Shown here: piece by piece, positions 18,243 through 27,385 of the stretch
Position numbering within the stretch: the stretch's first letter is position 1
How the letters are laid out: the number at the start of each line of letters is the position of its first letter
Assembly: GCF_019890675.1 (NCBI RefSeq)
Contig: NZ_JAIOAA010000004.1
Coordinates: forward strand, 62,001-126,000
Direction: 5' to 3'
Length of the DNA stretch: 64,000 nt
Source: Micromonospora sp. PLK6-60
Lineage (GTDB): Bacteria > Actinomycetota > Actinomycetes > Mycobacteriales > Micromonosporaceae
The notes under the pieces: generated by a model
Databases searched by the model: none
Told to the model about the DNA's origin: nothing
Seen by the model: the letters and a program-made list of their open reading frames with translations, nothing else
Position numbers and translations under genes: made by a program

Positions 18243-19646
18243 GTGCAGGACATCATGCCGACCTGGGTGGGGGCGACCGCGAAACAGATCGCCCGGGGCG
18301 TACGCCGGGGCGACGTCTCCGCCACCCAGGTCCTCGCCGACCACCTGGAGCACATCTCCCGCGCCGACACCGACCTCGCCGCCTTCCGCACCGTCCGCGG
18401 TGGCGAGGCGATCACCGAGGCCGAGAAGGTCGACGAGCAGGAGGACCTGGCCAACCTGCCGCTGGCCGGGGTGCCGGTGGCGGTCAAGGAGAACACGGCG
18501 GTGGCCGGCATGCCGACCTGGAACGGGTCGGCCGCCTGCCGTACCCCGGTCGCGGAGGCCGACCACGAGGTGGTCCGGCGGCTGCGCGGCGCGGGCGCGG
18601 TGATCGTCGGGGTGACCCGGATGCCGGAACTGGGCCTCTGGGGGACCACCGACGACCCGTCGGCCGCCACCCGCAACCCGTGGGACCTGACCCGGACGCC
18701 GGGCGGGTCGTCCGGCGGCGCCGGGGCGGCGGTGGCCGCCGGCATGGTGCCGATGGCGCACGGCAACGACGGGCTCGGCTCGATCCGCATCCCGGCCGCC
18801 TGCTGCGGGCTGGTCGGGCTGAAGCCCGGCCGGGGGGTCATCCCGTGCCAACTCGGCGCGGAGGACTGGTTCGGCCTGACCGAGCACGGCGTGCTGACCG
18901 GCACGGTCGCCGACGCGGCGGTGGGTTTCCAGGTGCTCGCCGGGCGCCGGGTGGAGAAGCTGGTCCCGCCGCCGCGGCTGCGGGTGGGCGTCTCGCTGCG
19001 CTCCCCGGTCCGTGGCGTCAGCCCCGACGAGCCCAACCGGGACGCCGTCGCGGCCGCCGGGCGGCTGCTCGCCGCCGCCGGGCACGACACCGTACCCGCC
19101 GACCCGGTCTACTCCACCGCGCTCGGCCTGCAGGGGATGGCCACCTGGTTCGCCGCGGCGGCCGCCGACGTGCGGGCCGCCGGGCTGGACCCGCGCGCGT
19201 TGCAGCGGCGCAGCCGCCGGCACGTGGCGCTGGGCGAGTGGGCGCAGCGGCGCGGGTACGTCCGGGAGGCCGACCGGGCCGCCTGGCGGGAGCGGGCGGT
19301 GGGCTTCTTCGCCGACCACTCGGTGGACCTGCTGCTCACCCCGGCGCTGGCCGGCGCCCCGCCGGAGGCGGCGACCTGGTCGGCGCGCTCCTGGCGGGCC
19401 AACGTCGCGGTCAACCTCCGGTACGCCCCGTACGCGGCGCCGTGGAACGTGGCCGGCCTGCCCGCCATCGTGGTGCCGGTCGGGCGCCGCCCGGACGGCC
19501 TGCCGGTGGCCGCGCAACTGGTCGGCCCGCCCGGCTCGGAGCTGCTGCTGCTCGGCGTGGCCGGGCAGTTCGAGATGCAGGCCCCGTGGCAGCGGCACGC
19601 CTCCGGTTACCCGCGCGTCGGCAGCGGCTCCCCGGCCACCACCTGA
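18243..19646 (+). CDS. Amidase (amidase-signature family)
   Basis: A 467-residue amidase-signature enzyme. The Ser-cisSer-Lys triad can be placed: Lys in [11 protein letters not shown] (about 82), and the Gly/Ser-rich loop [16 protein letters not shown] with both catalytic serines nearby (about 157 and the following [13 protein letters not shown] loop). It lacks features of a GatA subunit context (no gatB/C nearby), so a stand-alone amide hydrolase is likely. The start is GTG 18243 with GGGGAGGG upstream. It is 22 bases after metB and probably cotranscribed. Confidence 0.85.
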   Translation: MQDIMPTWVGATAKQIARGVRRGDVSATQVLADHLEHISRADTDLAAFRTVRGGEAITEAEKVDEQEDLANLPLAGVPVAVKENTAVAGMPTWNGSAACRTPVAEADHEVVRRLRGAGAVIVGVTRMPELGLWGTTDDPSAATRNPWDLTRTPGGSSGGAGAAVAAGMVPMAHGNDGLGSIRIPAACCGLVGLKPGRGVIPCQLGAEDWFGLTEHGVLTGTVADAAVGFQVLAGRRVEKLVPPPRLRVGVSLRSPVRGVSPDEPNRDAVAAAGRLLAAAGHDTVPADPVYSTALGLQGMATWFAAAAADVRAAGLDPRALQRRSRRHVALGEWAQRRGYVREADRAAWRERAVGFFADHSVDLLLTPALAGAPPEAATWSARSWRANVAVNLRYAPYAAPWNVAGLPAIVVPVGRRPDGLPVAAQLVGPPGSELLLLGVAGQFEMQAPWQRHASGYPRVGSGSPATT

Positions 19647-19759
19647 GGCCGCCCGCGACGGCGCACGCCGGCACCGCCGCGAAACGGGGTCACCGGGCGG
19701 GGCATGATCGTCTAACGTGTGCGCTCGCCCCTGACGAAACGCGCCCCTGGACGGTCGCC

Positions 19760-20671
19760 ATGCTCTGCCGGACCTGCGGGGACACGCTGTCCCCGGTCGC
19801 GCCCGAGTGTCCGCGCTGCAACGGCCCGCAGGACCGGCGGCCGGTGCTCCCGGGGCTGCCGACGTACCGGGTGCGGGGCATCGGGCTGGCGGCGTCGATC
19901 GCCGTGGGGGCGACCGCCGTGATTTTTCTGCTCATGGCCCTGCTTCCCGTGCTGGGGTGGAACCTGGCCGAGCGGGCCGCCGCCGAGCGGCGCGCCGAGC
20001 TGCTGCTCGGCCCGCTGCTGGCCGATCTGGCGGGCAGCCTGTTGTTCGTGCTGGCCTATCTCACCGCGGCTGTCCTGGTGATCATCTGGACGTGGCGGGC
20101 GCGGAAGAACACCGACGCATTCCCGGGCGCCCGGCCGTCGCTCGGCCCGGGCTGGGCGATCGCCGGCTGGCTGGTGCCGTTCGCCAACTTCGTGGTGCCG
20201 GCCCGGGTGGTGTCCGGCATCGCCCGGGACAGCCTGTCGCGGCGGCGCGCTCCCGCGCTGGTCGCCGTCTGGTGGGCGGCATGGCTGCTGTTCAGCTTCG
20301 GCGAACGGATCGCCTCCCGGTCGGAGAGCCGGCGCGGTGACCGGCTGGCCGAGGACCCGGTGACCACCGCCGACTTCCAGGCCTATGCCGACTACTACCG
20401 GGACGCCCTGGGCCTGCGGTTGGCAGCGGCGGTCGCGGGCCTGGTCGCTGCCGTCGCGTTCGTGCTGCTGGTTCGGCGGATCTCGGCGGCCCAGCAGGAC
20501 CGGATCGACCGAGGCGCGCCGGCCTGGCCGGTCACCCCCGGCATGACGCTCCCGCCCGGCGCCGCCAATCACCCATGGCCGGTGGCCACACCGTCGCCGC
20601 AGGTGACGGCCCCGCCCAACCCGGTGTCGCCGCCGGCCCCGCCGGTGGCGGGTGGCACGATCGGGGCATGA
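19760..20671 (+). CDS. DUF4328 membrane protein with N-terminal zinc ribbon
   Basis: A 303-residue protein. The N-terminus MLCRTCGDTLSPVAPECPRC forms a CxxC-CxxC zinc-ribbon-like knuckle. Four or five hydrophobic helices follow (about 40-62, 80-103, 125-150, 165-180, 205-225), containing WAIAGWLVPFANFVVPARV, typical of DUF4328. The C-terminus is Pro-rich. Function unknown. The TGA overlaps the ATG of ilvA (ATGA), suggesting translational coupling with threonine deaminase, which may be merely positional. Confidence 0.75.
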   Translation: MLCRTCGDTLSPVAPECPRCNGPQDRRPVLPGLPTYRVRGIGLAASIAVGATAVIFLLMALLPVLGWNLAERAAAERRAELLLGPLLADLAGSLLFVLAYLTAAVLVIIWTWRARKNTDAFPGARPSLGPGWAIAGWLVPFANFVVPARVVSGIARDSLSRRRAPALVAVWWAAWLLFSFGERIASRSESRRGDRLAEDPVTTADFQAYADYYRDALGLRLAAAVAGLVAAVAFVLLVRRISAAQQDRIDRGAPAWPVTPGMTLPPGAANHPWPVATPSPQVTAPPNPVSPPAPPVAGGTIGA

Positions 20672-21885
20672 CGGAACTGGTCGGCCTGGCCGACGTACGG
20701 GCCGCGCGGGAGCTGCTCGCCGGGGTCACCCGGACCACCCCGCTGGAGCCCTCCCGGCCGCTGAGCGCGGCCCTCGGCGGGCCGGTGTGGCTGAAGTGCG
20801 AGAACCTGCAGCGCGCCGGGTCGTACAAGGTGCGCGGCGCGTACGTGCGGATCTGCCGGCTGTCGGACGACGAGCGGGCCCGTGGCGTGGTCGCGGCCAG
20901 TGCCGGCAACCACGCCCAGGGGGTGGCGCTGGCCGCCGGGCTGGTCGGCACCCACGCCACCGTGTTCATGCCGGTCAACGCGCCGCTGCCGAAGGTGGCC
21001 GCCACCAAGGGGTACGGCGCGCAGGTCGAACTGGTCGGCAACACCGTGGACGAGTCCCTGGTGGCGGCGCAGACGTTCGCCGAGCGGACCGGGGCGGTGC
21101 TGATCCACCCGTTCGACCACGCCGACGTGATCGCCGGGCAGGGCACCGTGGCGCTGGAGATCCTGGAGCAGTGCCCGGAGGTGCGGACGATCGTCACCGG
21201 GGTCGGTGGCGGCGGCCTGGTGTCGGGCATGGCGGTGGCGGCGAAGGCGTTGCGGCCGGACGTACGGGTGGTGGGGGTGCAGGCGGCGACGGCGGCGGCC
21301 TTCCCGCCCTCGCTGGTGGCCGGCGAGCCGGTCCGGCTGCCGGCCTTCTCGACGATCGCCGACGGCATCGCGGTGGGCCGGCCCGGCGACATCACCTTCA
21401 CCCACGTCCGCAAGCTGGTCGACGAGATCGTCACCGTCTCCGAGGAAGACATCTCGCGGGCGCTGCTGATGCTGCTGGAGCGGGGCAAGCAGGTGGTGGA
21501 GCCGGCCGGGGCGGTCGGGGTGGCCGCGCTGCTGGCGGGGGCGGTGTCGGTGGACACGCCGGTGGTGGCGGTGCTCTCCGGCGGCAACATCGACCCGCTG
21601 CTCATGCTGCGGGTGATCGAGCACGGGCTGGCGGCGGCCGGCCGGTACCTGCGGATCACCGTGCGCTGTTCGGACCGTCCGGGTCAGCTGGCCTCACTGC
21701 TGGCCCAGATCGCCGAGCACCGGGCCAACGTGGTCGACGTCGAGCACCAGCGGGCCAACCCGCATCTGCGGCTGGGCGAGGTCGAGGTGGCGCTCTCGGT
21801 GGAGACCCGCGGCGTGGCGCACTCCGACACGCTGATCGGCGCGCTGCGGGCCAGCGGTTACCAGGTCTTCGCCGCCCAGGACTGA
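20668..21885 (+). CDS. ilvA: Threonine ammonia-lyase with C-terminal ACT domain
   Basis: A 405-residue fold-type II PLP enzyme that converts threonine to 2-oxobutanoate, the first step toward isoleucine. The PLP lysine is in QRAGSYKVRGAY (about K54), with the substrate block ASAGNHAQG and glycine loop GVGGGGLVSGM. The last 80 residues form an ACT domain (ITVRCSDRPGQLASLL). This is the shorter ilvA form with one C-terminal ACT domain. It starts at ATG 20668 overlapping the previous stop and is followed by a strong terminator shared with convergent greA. Confidence 0.92.
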   Translation: MTELVGLADVRAARELLAGVTRTTPLEPSRPLSAALGGPVWLKCENLQRAGSYKVRGAYVRICRLSDDERARGVVAASAGNHAQGVALAAGLVGTHATVFMPVNAPLPKVAATKGYGAQVELVGNTVDESLVAAQTFAERTGAVLIHPFDHADVIAGQGTVALEILEQCPEVRTIVTGVGGGGLVSGMAVAAKALRPDVRVVGVQAATAAAFPPSLVAGEPVRLPAFSTIADGIAVGRPGDITFTHVRKLVDEIVTVSEEDISRALLMLLERGKQVVEPAGAVGVAALLAGAVSVDTPVVAVLSGGNIDPLLMLRVIEHGLAAAGRYLRITVRCSDRPGQLASLLAQIAEHRANVVDVEHQRANPHLRLGEVEVALSVETRGVAHSDTLIGALRASGYQVFAAQD

Positions 21886-22026
21886 CGGCCGCGCCGGTGC
21901 AGTGTGGTTGCGGCGGTTTGCGGCATTCGGCGGTGTCCGGGGCTGGGGAAAGCCCGACATGCCGCACGTTGCCGGCGAGCTGCACGGAAGTGGGGACCGC
22001 CCCGGGCCGGGCCGGTCACCCGCACG

Positions 22027-22064
22027 AAGCGGCGACCGCCCCCGGTCGGGGGCGGTCGCCGCTT
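22027..22064. terminator. Bidirectional hairpin between ilvA and greA
   Basis: Perfect 17-bp arms AAGCGGCGACCGCCCCC / GGGGGCGGTCGCCGCTT with a GGTC tetraloop, 17 bases before the greA stop. The AA at one end and TT at the other give weak U-tract character in both directions. Confidence 0.85.
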
Positions 22065-22080
22065 GGTCCGTGGTGGATCG

Positions 22081-22581
22081 TCAGCCGGCGAACGGCTCGA
22101 ACTTGACGATCGTCACCTTGATGTCGGCGCCGCTCGGGGCGGTGTAGGTGCAGGTCTGGCCGGCGCGTCCACCGAGGATCGCCTTGCCCAGCGCCGATTC
22201 GGGGCTGTAGACGGTGAGGTCGGTGGTGGACGAGATCTCCCGGGAGCCGAGCAGGAACGTCTCGGTGTCCTCGGTGTCGTCATCGAAGTAGATGGTGACC
22301 ACCGTGCCGGGCGCGACCGCGTCGGCGTTCGGCGCCTCGCCCACCTGCGCCGTGCGGAGCAACTCCTTGAGGTAGAGGATGCGGCCCTCGGCCTTGCCCT
22401 GCTCCTCGCGGGCGGCGTGGTAGCCGCCGTTCTCCCGCAGGTCGCCCTCTTCACGACGGGCGTTGATCTCGGCGGCGATGACCGGCCGGTTGGCGATCAG
22501 CTCATCGAGCTCGCCCTGGAGGCGGTCGTATGCGTCCCGGGACAGCCAGGTGGCGGGCGCCTCGTTGTCATTGGTGGACAC
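22081..22581 (-). CDS. greA: Transcript cleavage factor GreA
   Basis: A 166-residue elongation factor that rescues backtracked RNA polymerase by stimulating cleavage. The N-terminal coiled-coil hairpin contains INARREEGDLRENGGYHAA, with the acidic tip residues (REEGDLREN) expected to enter the polymerase secondary channel. The C-terminal FKBP-like domain ends YTAPSGADIKVTIV. GTG 22581 has GAGGAG 8-13 bases upstream. It sits on the minus strand convergent with ilvA, as in the conserved actinobacterial order greA-DUF4307-mca. Confidence 0.95.
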   Translation of the reverse strand: MSTNDNEAPATWLSRDAYDRLQGELDELIANRPVIAAEINARREEGDLRENGGYHAAREEQGKAEGRILYLKELLRTAQVGEAPNADAVAPGTVVTIYFDDDTEDTETFLLGSREISSTTDLTVYSPESALGKAILGGRAGQTCTYTAPSGADIKVTIVKFEPFAG

Positions 22582-22713
22582 CGGCGATCTCCTCGATAGG
22601 TGCGGACTGGCTGACAGGTGAATCTCCAACCTTACCAGCGCGGAACACGCCGGGGTGTCGTCGATCAGCGTCGGGCGCGGCCCGCCGGCCGGTCCACCGG
22701 CGTCCGGAGCGCC

Positions 22714-22749
22714 GGCCGGTGGCGGAGGTCAGGCCGGTGGCGGAGGTCA
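22714..22749. repeat. 18-bp tandem duplication
   Basis: Two exact copies of an 18-bp unit beginning GGCCGGTGGCGGAGG, plus part of a third. The second copy contains the DUF4307 stop codon, so the duplication extends just past that gene's 3' end. Confidence 0.7.
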
Positions 22750-23181
22750 GGCCGCCGGGCGGCAGCGCAGCACCTCGCCGATGAACGGGCGGGCGGTGGT
22801 CGCCACCCGGTGCCGGGTGGTGACGTGGGTGTCGCCGGGGCGGGCGGTCACCGTCACCTCGTCGCGGCCCACCTCGGCGCCGGCGCGGTCGCGGGCGCGC
22901 AGCTGGCAGGTCGCCGAGCCCCCCGCCGGAACGGTCACCCGGAAGGTCACCTGCACCTGGGAGTCCGTGATGTCGGTGTACGTGATGAGCTGGGGGTCGT
23001 AGGCCGGATCGCCGTACTTCGCGTAGAGCTGCCAGGCGGCCAGCACCAGCCCGGCCAGCAGCACGGCGGCCAGCAGCGCGGCGGTCAGCGGACGCCGGCG
23101 GCCGGGCTCGCGGCGGCGGCCGTACCGGCCGGGCGGGAACACCGGCGCGCCCGGGGCAACTGTGGCGTGCGTCTCGTTCAC
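22747..23181 (-). CDS. DUF4307 single-pass membrane protein
   Basis: A 144-residue protein with a basic cytoplasmic start ([12 protein letters not shown]), one transmembrane helix ([19 protein letters not shown], about 37-56) and an exported Ig-like beta domain of about 85 residues ending in CRP. This matches DUF4307, the Rv1081c-type protein encoded between greA and mca in many actinobacteria. Function unknown. GTG 23181 is supported by AGGAGA 10-15 bases upstream; an ATG at 23238 is the alternative. It starts divergently from mca. Confidence 0.82.
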   Translation of the reverse strand: MNETHATVAPGAPVFPPGRYGRRREPGRRRPLTAALLAAVLLAGLVLAAWQLYAKYGDPAYDPQLITYTDITDSQVQVTFRVTVPAGGSATCQLRARDRAGAEVGRDEVTVTARPGDTHVTTRHRVATTARPFIGEVLRCRPAA

Positions 23182-23392
23182 CGGCGGGTATCTCCTGGCG
23201 TCGTTGTCGGTGGCATCGGCAAGAATGGCAGAGTCCATCTTCCCAGCCCGGTTTCCCGCCGAGGATGGCAGGTCGGCGCCCACGCCGACCCGTCACACCG
23301 GCCACGCCCGGGCGCCACGGGGGGAGATTCCGGCAGGTCAGCCGGTCGACCCGTACGGGCCTGCCGGCGGGCACAGACGAGGAGTGCCGAAG

Positions 23393-24274
23393 GTGGCAGA
23401 GCAACTGCGTCTCATGGCGGTGCACGCCCATCCCGACGACGAGTCGAGCAAGGGTGCGGCGACCATGGCGAAATACGTCGCCGAGGGCGTCGACGTCCTG
23501 GTCGTCACGTGCACCGGCGGCGAACGGGGCAGTGTGCTCAACCCCAAGATGGACCGGCCGGACGTCTGGGCGAACATCGCCGAGATCCGCCGGGCCGAGA
23601 TGGACGCCGCCCGGGCGGTCCTCGGCGTCGAGCAGGCCTGGCTGGGCTTCGTGGATTCCGGGCTGCCCGAGGGTGACCCGCTGCCGCCGCTGCCCGACGG
23701 CTGCTTCGCGCTCCAGGACGTCGAGGTGGCCGCCGCCCCGCTGGTGCGGCTGATGCGCCAGTTCCGCCCGCACGTCGTCACCACGTACGACGAGGAGGGC
23801 GGCTACCCGCACCCGGACCACATCATGACCCACAAGGTCAGCGTCGCGGCCTTCGAGGCGGCCGGCGACCCGGAGCGGCACCCCGAGTTGGGTGAGCCGT
23901 GGCAGCCGCTCAAGCTCTACTACGACATCGGCTTCTCCCGGGGCAAGATCATGGCGCTGCACGAGGCGATGCTCGCGACCGGTCTGGAGTCGCCGTACGA
24001 GGACTGGCTCAAGCGTTGGGACGACCGCCCGGACAAGGGTCCCCGGATCACCACCCGGGTCGAGTGCGCGGAATACTTCCCGGTCCGCGACGACGCGCTG
24101 CGTGCGCACGCCACCCAGATCGACCCGGACGGCTTCTGGTTCCACGTGCCGATGGAGTTGCAGCGGCGGGCCTGGCCCACGGAGGACTTCCAGCTCGCCC
24201 GCTCGGTGGTCGACAGCCCGCTGCCCGAGTCGGATCTCTTCGCCGGGGTGCGCGAGACGGCCCACGCCCGCTGA
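23393..24274 (+). CDS. mca: Mycothiol S-conjugate amidase
   Basis: A 293-residue zinc amidase of the LmbE/PIG-L family that cleaves mycothiol S-conjugates to mercapturates for export. Metal-binding motifs are HAHPDDESS (His13, Asp16) and [26 protein letters not shown] and DGFWFHVP in the C-terminal part distinguish Mca from the shorter MshB. GTG 23393 gives [17 protein letters not shown]. Mycothiol is restricted to actinobacteria, and this position beside greA and DUF4307 is conserved with M. tuberculosis. Confidence 0.94.
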   Translation: MAEQLRLMAVHAHPDDESSKGAATMAKYVAEGVDVLVVTCTGGERGSVLNPKMDRPDVWANIAEIRRAEMDAARAVLGVEQAWLGFVDSGLPEGDPLPPLPDGCFALQDVEVAAAPLVRLMRQFRPHVVTTYDEEGGYPHPDHIMTHKVSVAAFEAAGDPERHPELGEPWQPLKLYYDIGFSRGKIMALHEAMLATGLESPYEDWLKRWDDRPDKGPRITTRVECAEYFPVRDDALRAHATQIDPDGFWFHVPMELQRRAWPTEDFQLARSVVDSPLPESDLFAGVRETAHAR

Positions 24275-24323
24275 TCCGGGCACCGGGCTACGCTGAAACC
24301 CCACCGCACATCGGAGAACCACC

Positions 24324-24617
24324 ATGCTGACCGCCGCCCAGGTGCTCGCGCAGAACAACTTCGGCGACACCCGCACGGGTGGTCTGGCCGGGCCGATGGG
24401 GCTCTTCCTCATCATTCTCCTGGCCACCGCCACCGTCCTGCTGATCCGCAACATGAACGCGCGACTGCGTCGGCTGCCCGACCGGTTCCCGGCGCCGGGC
24501 CGGCCGACCGGTTCCAGCGGGGCCGACCCGGAGGCCACCGATCCGACGGACGGGACCTTCACGCAGGAATCCGCGCCGAACGGGCCCAACGGCCACCAGC
24601 AGCGCCGAAACGGGTAG
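24324..24617 (+). CDS. Small single-pass membrane protein downstream of mca (Rv1083-like)
   Basis: A 97-residue protein with a hydrophobic helix GLFLIILLATATVLLIRNM (about 26-44), a basic RLRRLP segment and a Pro/Ser/Thr-rich tail. GGAGAACCACC precedes the ATG. Equivalent small proteins follow mca in other actinobacteria (Rv1083 in M. tuberculosis), but no function is known. It lies 49 bases after mca and is probably in its operon. Confidence 0.82.
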   Translation: MLTAAQVLAQNNFGDTRTGGLAGPMGLFLIILLATATVLLIRNMNARLRRLPDRFPAPGRPTGSSGADPEATDPTDGTFTQESAPNGPNGHQQRRNG

Positions 24618-24692
24618 TCGGCGCGTGATTCACGCTGATCCCGGTCGTTGCCCCCTGTTGCGGGCACCGGGATTGGCTTAGCCTTCCGCCGG

Positions 24693-24709
24693 GGGGACCA
24701 AAAGTCCCC
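24693..24709. promoter_or_regulatory. Palindrome GGGGAC-N5-GTCCCC upstream of the GGDEF-EAL gene
   Basis: GGGGACCAAAAGTCCCC lies about 90 bases before the GGDEF-EAL start and 26 bases before its short leader ORF. The half-sites resemble DosR/DevR-type boxes (GGGAC...GTCCC), but the central spacing is one base longer than that consensus. It could be another operator or a short RNA hairpin. Regulatory role inferred. Confidence 0.35.
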
Positions 24710-24734
24710 GGGCCGTGCGCGGAAGGGGGCGCCG

Positions 24735-24788
24735 ATGAGCGGCACAGCTTCGGCCGTCCCGCGGCCGACGGGCGGAGTGGCCCGGTGA
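24735..24788 (+). CDS. 17-codon upstream ORF coupled to the GGDEF-EAL gene
   Basis: ATG 24735, preceded by GGAAGGGGGC, opens a 17-residue frame (MSGTASAVPRPTGGVAR). Its TGA overlaps the GTG start of the GGDEF-EAL gene as GTGA. Leader-peptide-style coupling could set translation of the downstream protein. The alternative is that the leader is the only credible ribosome entry and is otherwise meaningless. Confidence 0.45.
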   Translation: MSGTASAVPRPTGGVAR

Positions 24789-27352
24789 CGTCCGGCAGCA
24801 CGGGCGACGAGCCCGGCCCGGTGCCGTCCGGCGGTGCCGGTGACCCGCCCGATCGGCTCGACGAGGGCGGGGTCCAGGCGCGGTCGCAGTTGCTGACCCT
24901 CGCCGTCGCGCTGACCGCCCTGGCCGCCACGGTGGTGGGGTTGACCATGCCGGCGTCCCTGCCCGTCGACGACCCGACCCCGCCGGTCGCCCGCTTCGGT
25001 CTCGCGGTGGCGGCCTTCGCGCTGGCCCAGCTCGCCCGGCTGCGGTTCCGCACCGCCGCCGGGATGGTGAGCATCACCTGGGGCGAGGCCGCCCTGATCG
25101 TCTGCCTCTACCTGGTGCCCGCCGGCTGGCTGCCGGCGGCGGCGTTGCTCGGCACGGGCCTCGCCTGGACGGCGATGTCGGTGCTGGCCGACCGCCGGCC
25201 GGCCGTGGAGATCGTGCGCATCACGGCCTCGCTCACCGCCGCCACCGCGCTGGCGGTGACGGTCGCCACCGCCCTGGGGCAACCGCTGCTCGCCGCGCCG
25301 ACCCCCGGGCTGGCCCTCGCCCTGGCCGCCGGCTCGGTGACCTACCTGCTGGTCACGGCGTGGCTGGGCGGGGCCCAGCTGGCGCTGCGGCACGGCGTGC
25401 CGATGGGCCCGCCGCTGCTGGTGGCGCTGCGCGGCAAGCTGCTGATGTTCGTCGGCAACGTCGCCGTCGGCCTGGTCGTGGTGGCCCTGCTGGAGCTCGA
25501 CCCCCGCTGGCTGCTGCTCCTGCCGCCGCCGCTGTGGCTGCTGCAACAGACCTACCGGCACCGGCTCCGGGCGGACCAGGAACGCCGGACCTGGCGGGCC
25601 TTCGCGGACGCCACGGCCGCCCTCAACCAGCTCGACGAGCGGGGGGTGGCCGGTGCCGCGGTGGCCGGCGCGCTCGGCCTGTTCGGCGCGGAGACGGTCG
25701 ACGTGGCGGTGGCCCGCAGCGGCGGCACCTGGTGGCGCTACCGGATGGACGCCAGCGGCCGGCTGCACGACCGCGCGATCGACCCGCCCGGCCGCGCCGA
25801 GCCGGGGCCGCACGAACTGGTCCGGGCGCTGGTCGTGGGGGACACCACGGTCGGTGAGCTGCGGGTCCGGTTCCCCCGGTCGGGGCCGCCGGGTGACCGG
25901 GAACGGGACGCGCTGGCCGCGTTCGGGGACGCCCTCGCCGCCGCGCTGCACGACGCCGCCACCCACGCCGAGCTGCGCCTGGTTACCGCCCAGTCGTCGT
26001 ACGACGCGGTGCACGATCCGCTGACCGGGCTGATGAACCGGCGGGCCATGCTGGAGCGGGGCGACCAGGCGTTGCGCCGGCTCGCCCACGACCTGCCGGT
26101 GGCCCTGCTGCTGCTGGACGTCAACCAGTTCAAAGAGGTCAACGACACCCTCGGCCACGCGGCCGGCGACCAGTTGCTGCGGCTGACCGCCACCCGGCTG
26201 GGCGCCGTCGCCCGACCCGGCGACCTGCTCGGCCGGCTCGGCGGCGACGAGTTCGCCCTGCTGGTGACCTCGGTGCCGGTGGTCGGCGACCGGGCCGCCC
26301 CGCTGACGTACGCGCTGCGCACGGCCCGCGAGATCGCCGAGCGGCTGGCTGCGCCGACCGAGGTGGCCGGGCTGCGGATGTCGGTCGAGGTCTCCGTCGG
26401 GGTGGTGGTCGCCGACGCCGGCGCCGCCGACCTGACCGAGCTGCTGCGCCGGGCCGACATCGCGATGTACCAGGCCAAGGAGGGCGGCGGCAACGTCGCC
26501 GCGTACGACAGCGCCCGGGACGACGCCAGCACCGACCAGCTCGCGCTGCTGGCCGAGCTGCGCGAGGCGCTGGCGACCGACGACCAGCTGGTGCTGGCCC
26601 TGCAACCCGCGGTCGACCTGGCCACCGGCGCGCCGACCGGGGTGGAGGCGCTGATCCGGTGGCGGCATCCCCGGCGGGGCCTGCTCGGGCCGGCGGACTT
26701 CATCCGGCCGGTGGAGAACAGCGAACAGCTCGGCGCCTTCACCCGGTACGTGCTGGACAAGGCGCTGGGGGTGGCCGCCGAGTGGGCCCGGCAGGGCCTC
26801 GACGTGCCGATCTCGGTGAACCTGTCGGCGCGCAGCCTGCTCGACCGGGACCTGCCCGCCGAGATCGCCGACGCGCTGCGCCGGCACCAGGTGCCGCCGC
26901 ACCGGCTGGTCCTGGAGATCACCGAGACGGTGGTGATGAGCGAGCTGGAGGTCATCGACGAGGTGCTGGCCAACCTCCGGTCGATGGGCGTGCAGCTGGC
27001 CGTGGACGACTTCGGGACCGGCTTCTCCTCGCTGACGTTCCTCACCCGGATCGCCGTCGACGAGTTGAAGGTGGACCGTTCCTTCGTGATCCGGATGGCC
27101 GACTCGCCGGAGGCGGCGGCGATCGTCCGGACCACCGTGGGCCTCGCCCACGAGCTGGGGCTGCGGGTGGTGGCCGAGGGGGTGGAGACCGCCGAGCAGC
27201 GGCTCACCCTGGCCGAGCTGGGCTGCACGGCGGCCCAGGGCTACCACTTCTTCAAGCCGATGCCGGCCGACAAGATCGGTGCGGTGCTGGGCACGCTGCG
27301 CGACTCGGCGGCGTCCAACGTGTTCCCGCTGCGGGCCGACGGGGCCTCCTGA
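24785..27352 (+). CDS. Membrane-bound GGDEF-EAL cyclic-di-GMP enzyme
   Basis: An 855-residue protein. Six to eight hydrophobic helices (about 33-255) form a membrane sensor, followed by a GAF-like linker (about 265-400). The GGDEF domain (about 405-580) has an intact RLGGDEF site (486-490) and an RPGD inhibitory site exactly five residues before it. The EAL domain (about 585-840) has EALIRW (621-623), EITE, DDFGTG (741-746), LKVDRSF and EGVET. Both catalytic sites look complete, so it may be bifunctional, making and degrading c-di-GMP. It lies where the conserved mca block is interrupted, convergent with the NACHT giant 33 bases away. Confidence 0.9.
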   Translation: MTSGSTGDEPGPVPSGGAGDPPDRLDEGGVQARSQLLTLAVALTALAATVVGLTMPASLPVDDPTPPVARFGLAVAAFALAQLARLRFRTAAGMVSITWGEAALIVCLYLVPAGWLPAAALLGTGLAWTAMSVLADRRPAVEIVRITASLTAATALAVTVATALGQPLLAAPTPGLALALAAGSVTYLLVTAWLGGAQLALRHGVPMGPPLLVALRGKLLMFVGNVAVGLVVVALLELDPRWLLLLPPPLWLLQQTYRHRLRADQERRTWRAFADATAALNQLDERGVAGAAVAGALGLFGAETVDVAVARSGGTWWRYRMDASGRLHDRAIDPPGRAEPGPHELVRALVVGDTTVGELRVRFPRSGPPGDRERDALAAFGDALAAALHDAATHAELRLVTAQSSYDAVHDPLTGLMNRRAMLERGDQALRRLAHDLPVALLLLDVNQFKEVNDTLGHAAGDQLLRLTATRLGAVARPGDLLGRLGGDEFALLVTSVPVVGDRAAPLTYALRTAREIAERLAAPTEVAGLRMSVEVSVGVVVADAGAADLTELLRRADIAMYQAKEGGGNVAAYDSARDDASTDQLALLAELREALATDDQLVLALQPAVDLATGAPTGVEALIRWRHPRRGLLGPADFIRPVENSEQLGAFTRYVLDKALGVAAEWARQGLDVPISVNLSARSLLDRDLPAEIADALRRHQVPPHRLVLEITETVVMSELEVIDEVLANLRSMGVQLAVDDFGTGFSSLTFLTRIAVDELKVDRSFVIRMADSPEAAAIVRTTVGLAHELGLRVVAEGVETAEQRLTLAELGCTAAQGYHFFKPMPADKIGAVLGTLRDSAASNVFPLRADGAS

Positions 27353-27385
27353 CCACCCCGCTCCCCAAAGAGCGCCGGCCGCCGC

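Noticed and set aside
24693..24709. DosR/DevR box
   Set aside because: Half-sites fit, but the central spacer is five rather than four bases, so it was kept only as an unassigned palindrome.
22568..27247. 1,559-residue minus-strand frame across mca and the GGDEF-EAL gene
   Set aside because: Arg/Gly/Pro-rich shadow frame; the plus-strand genes carry the recognised motifs.
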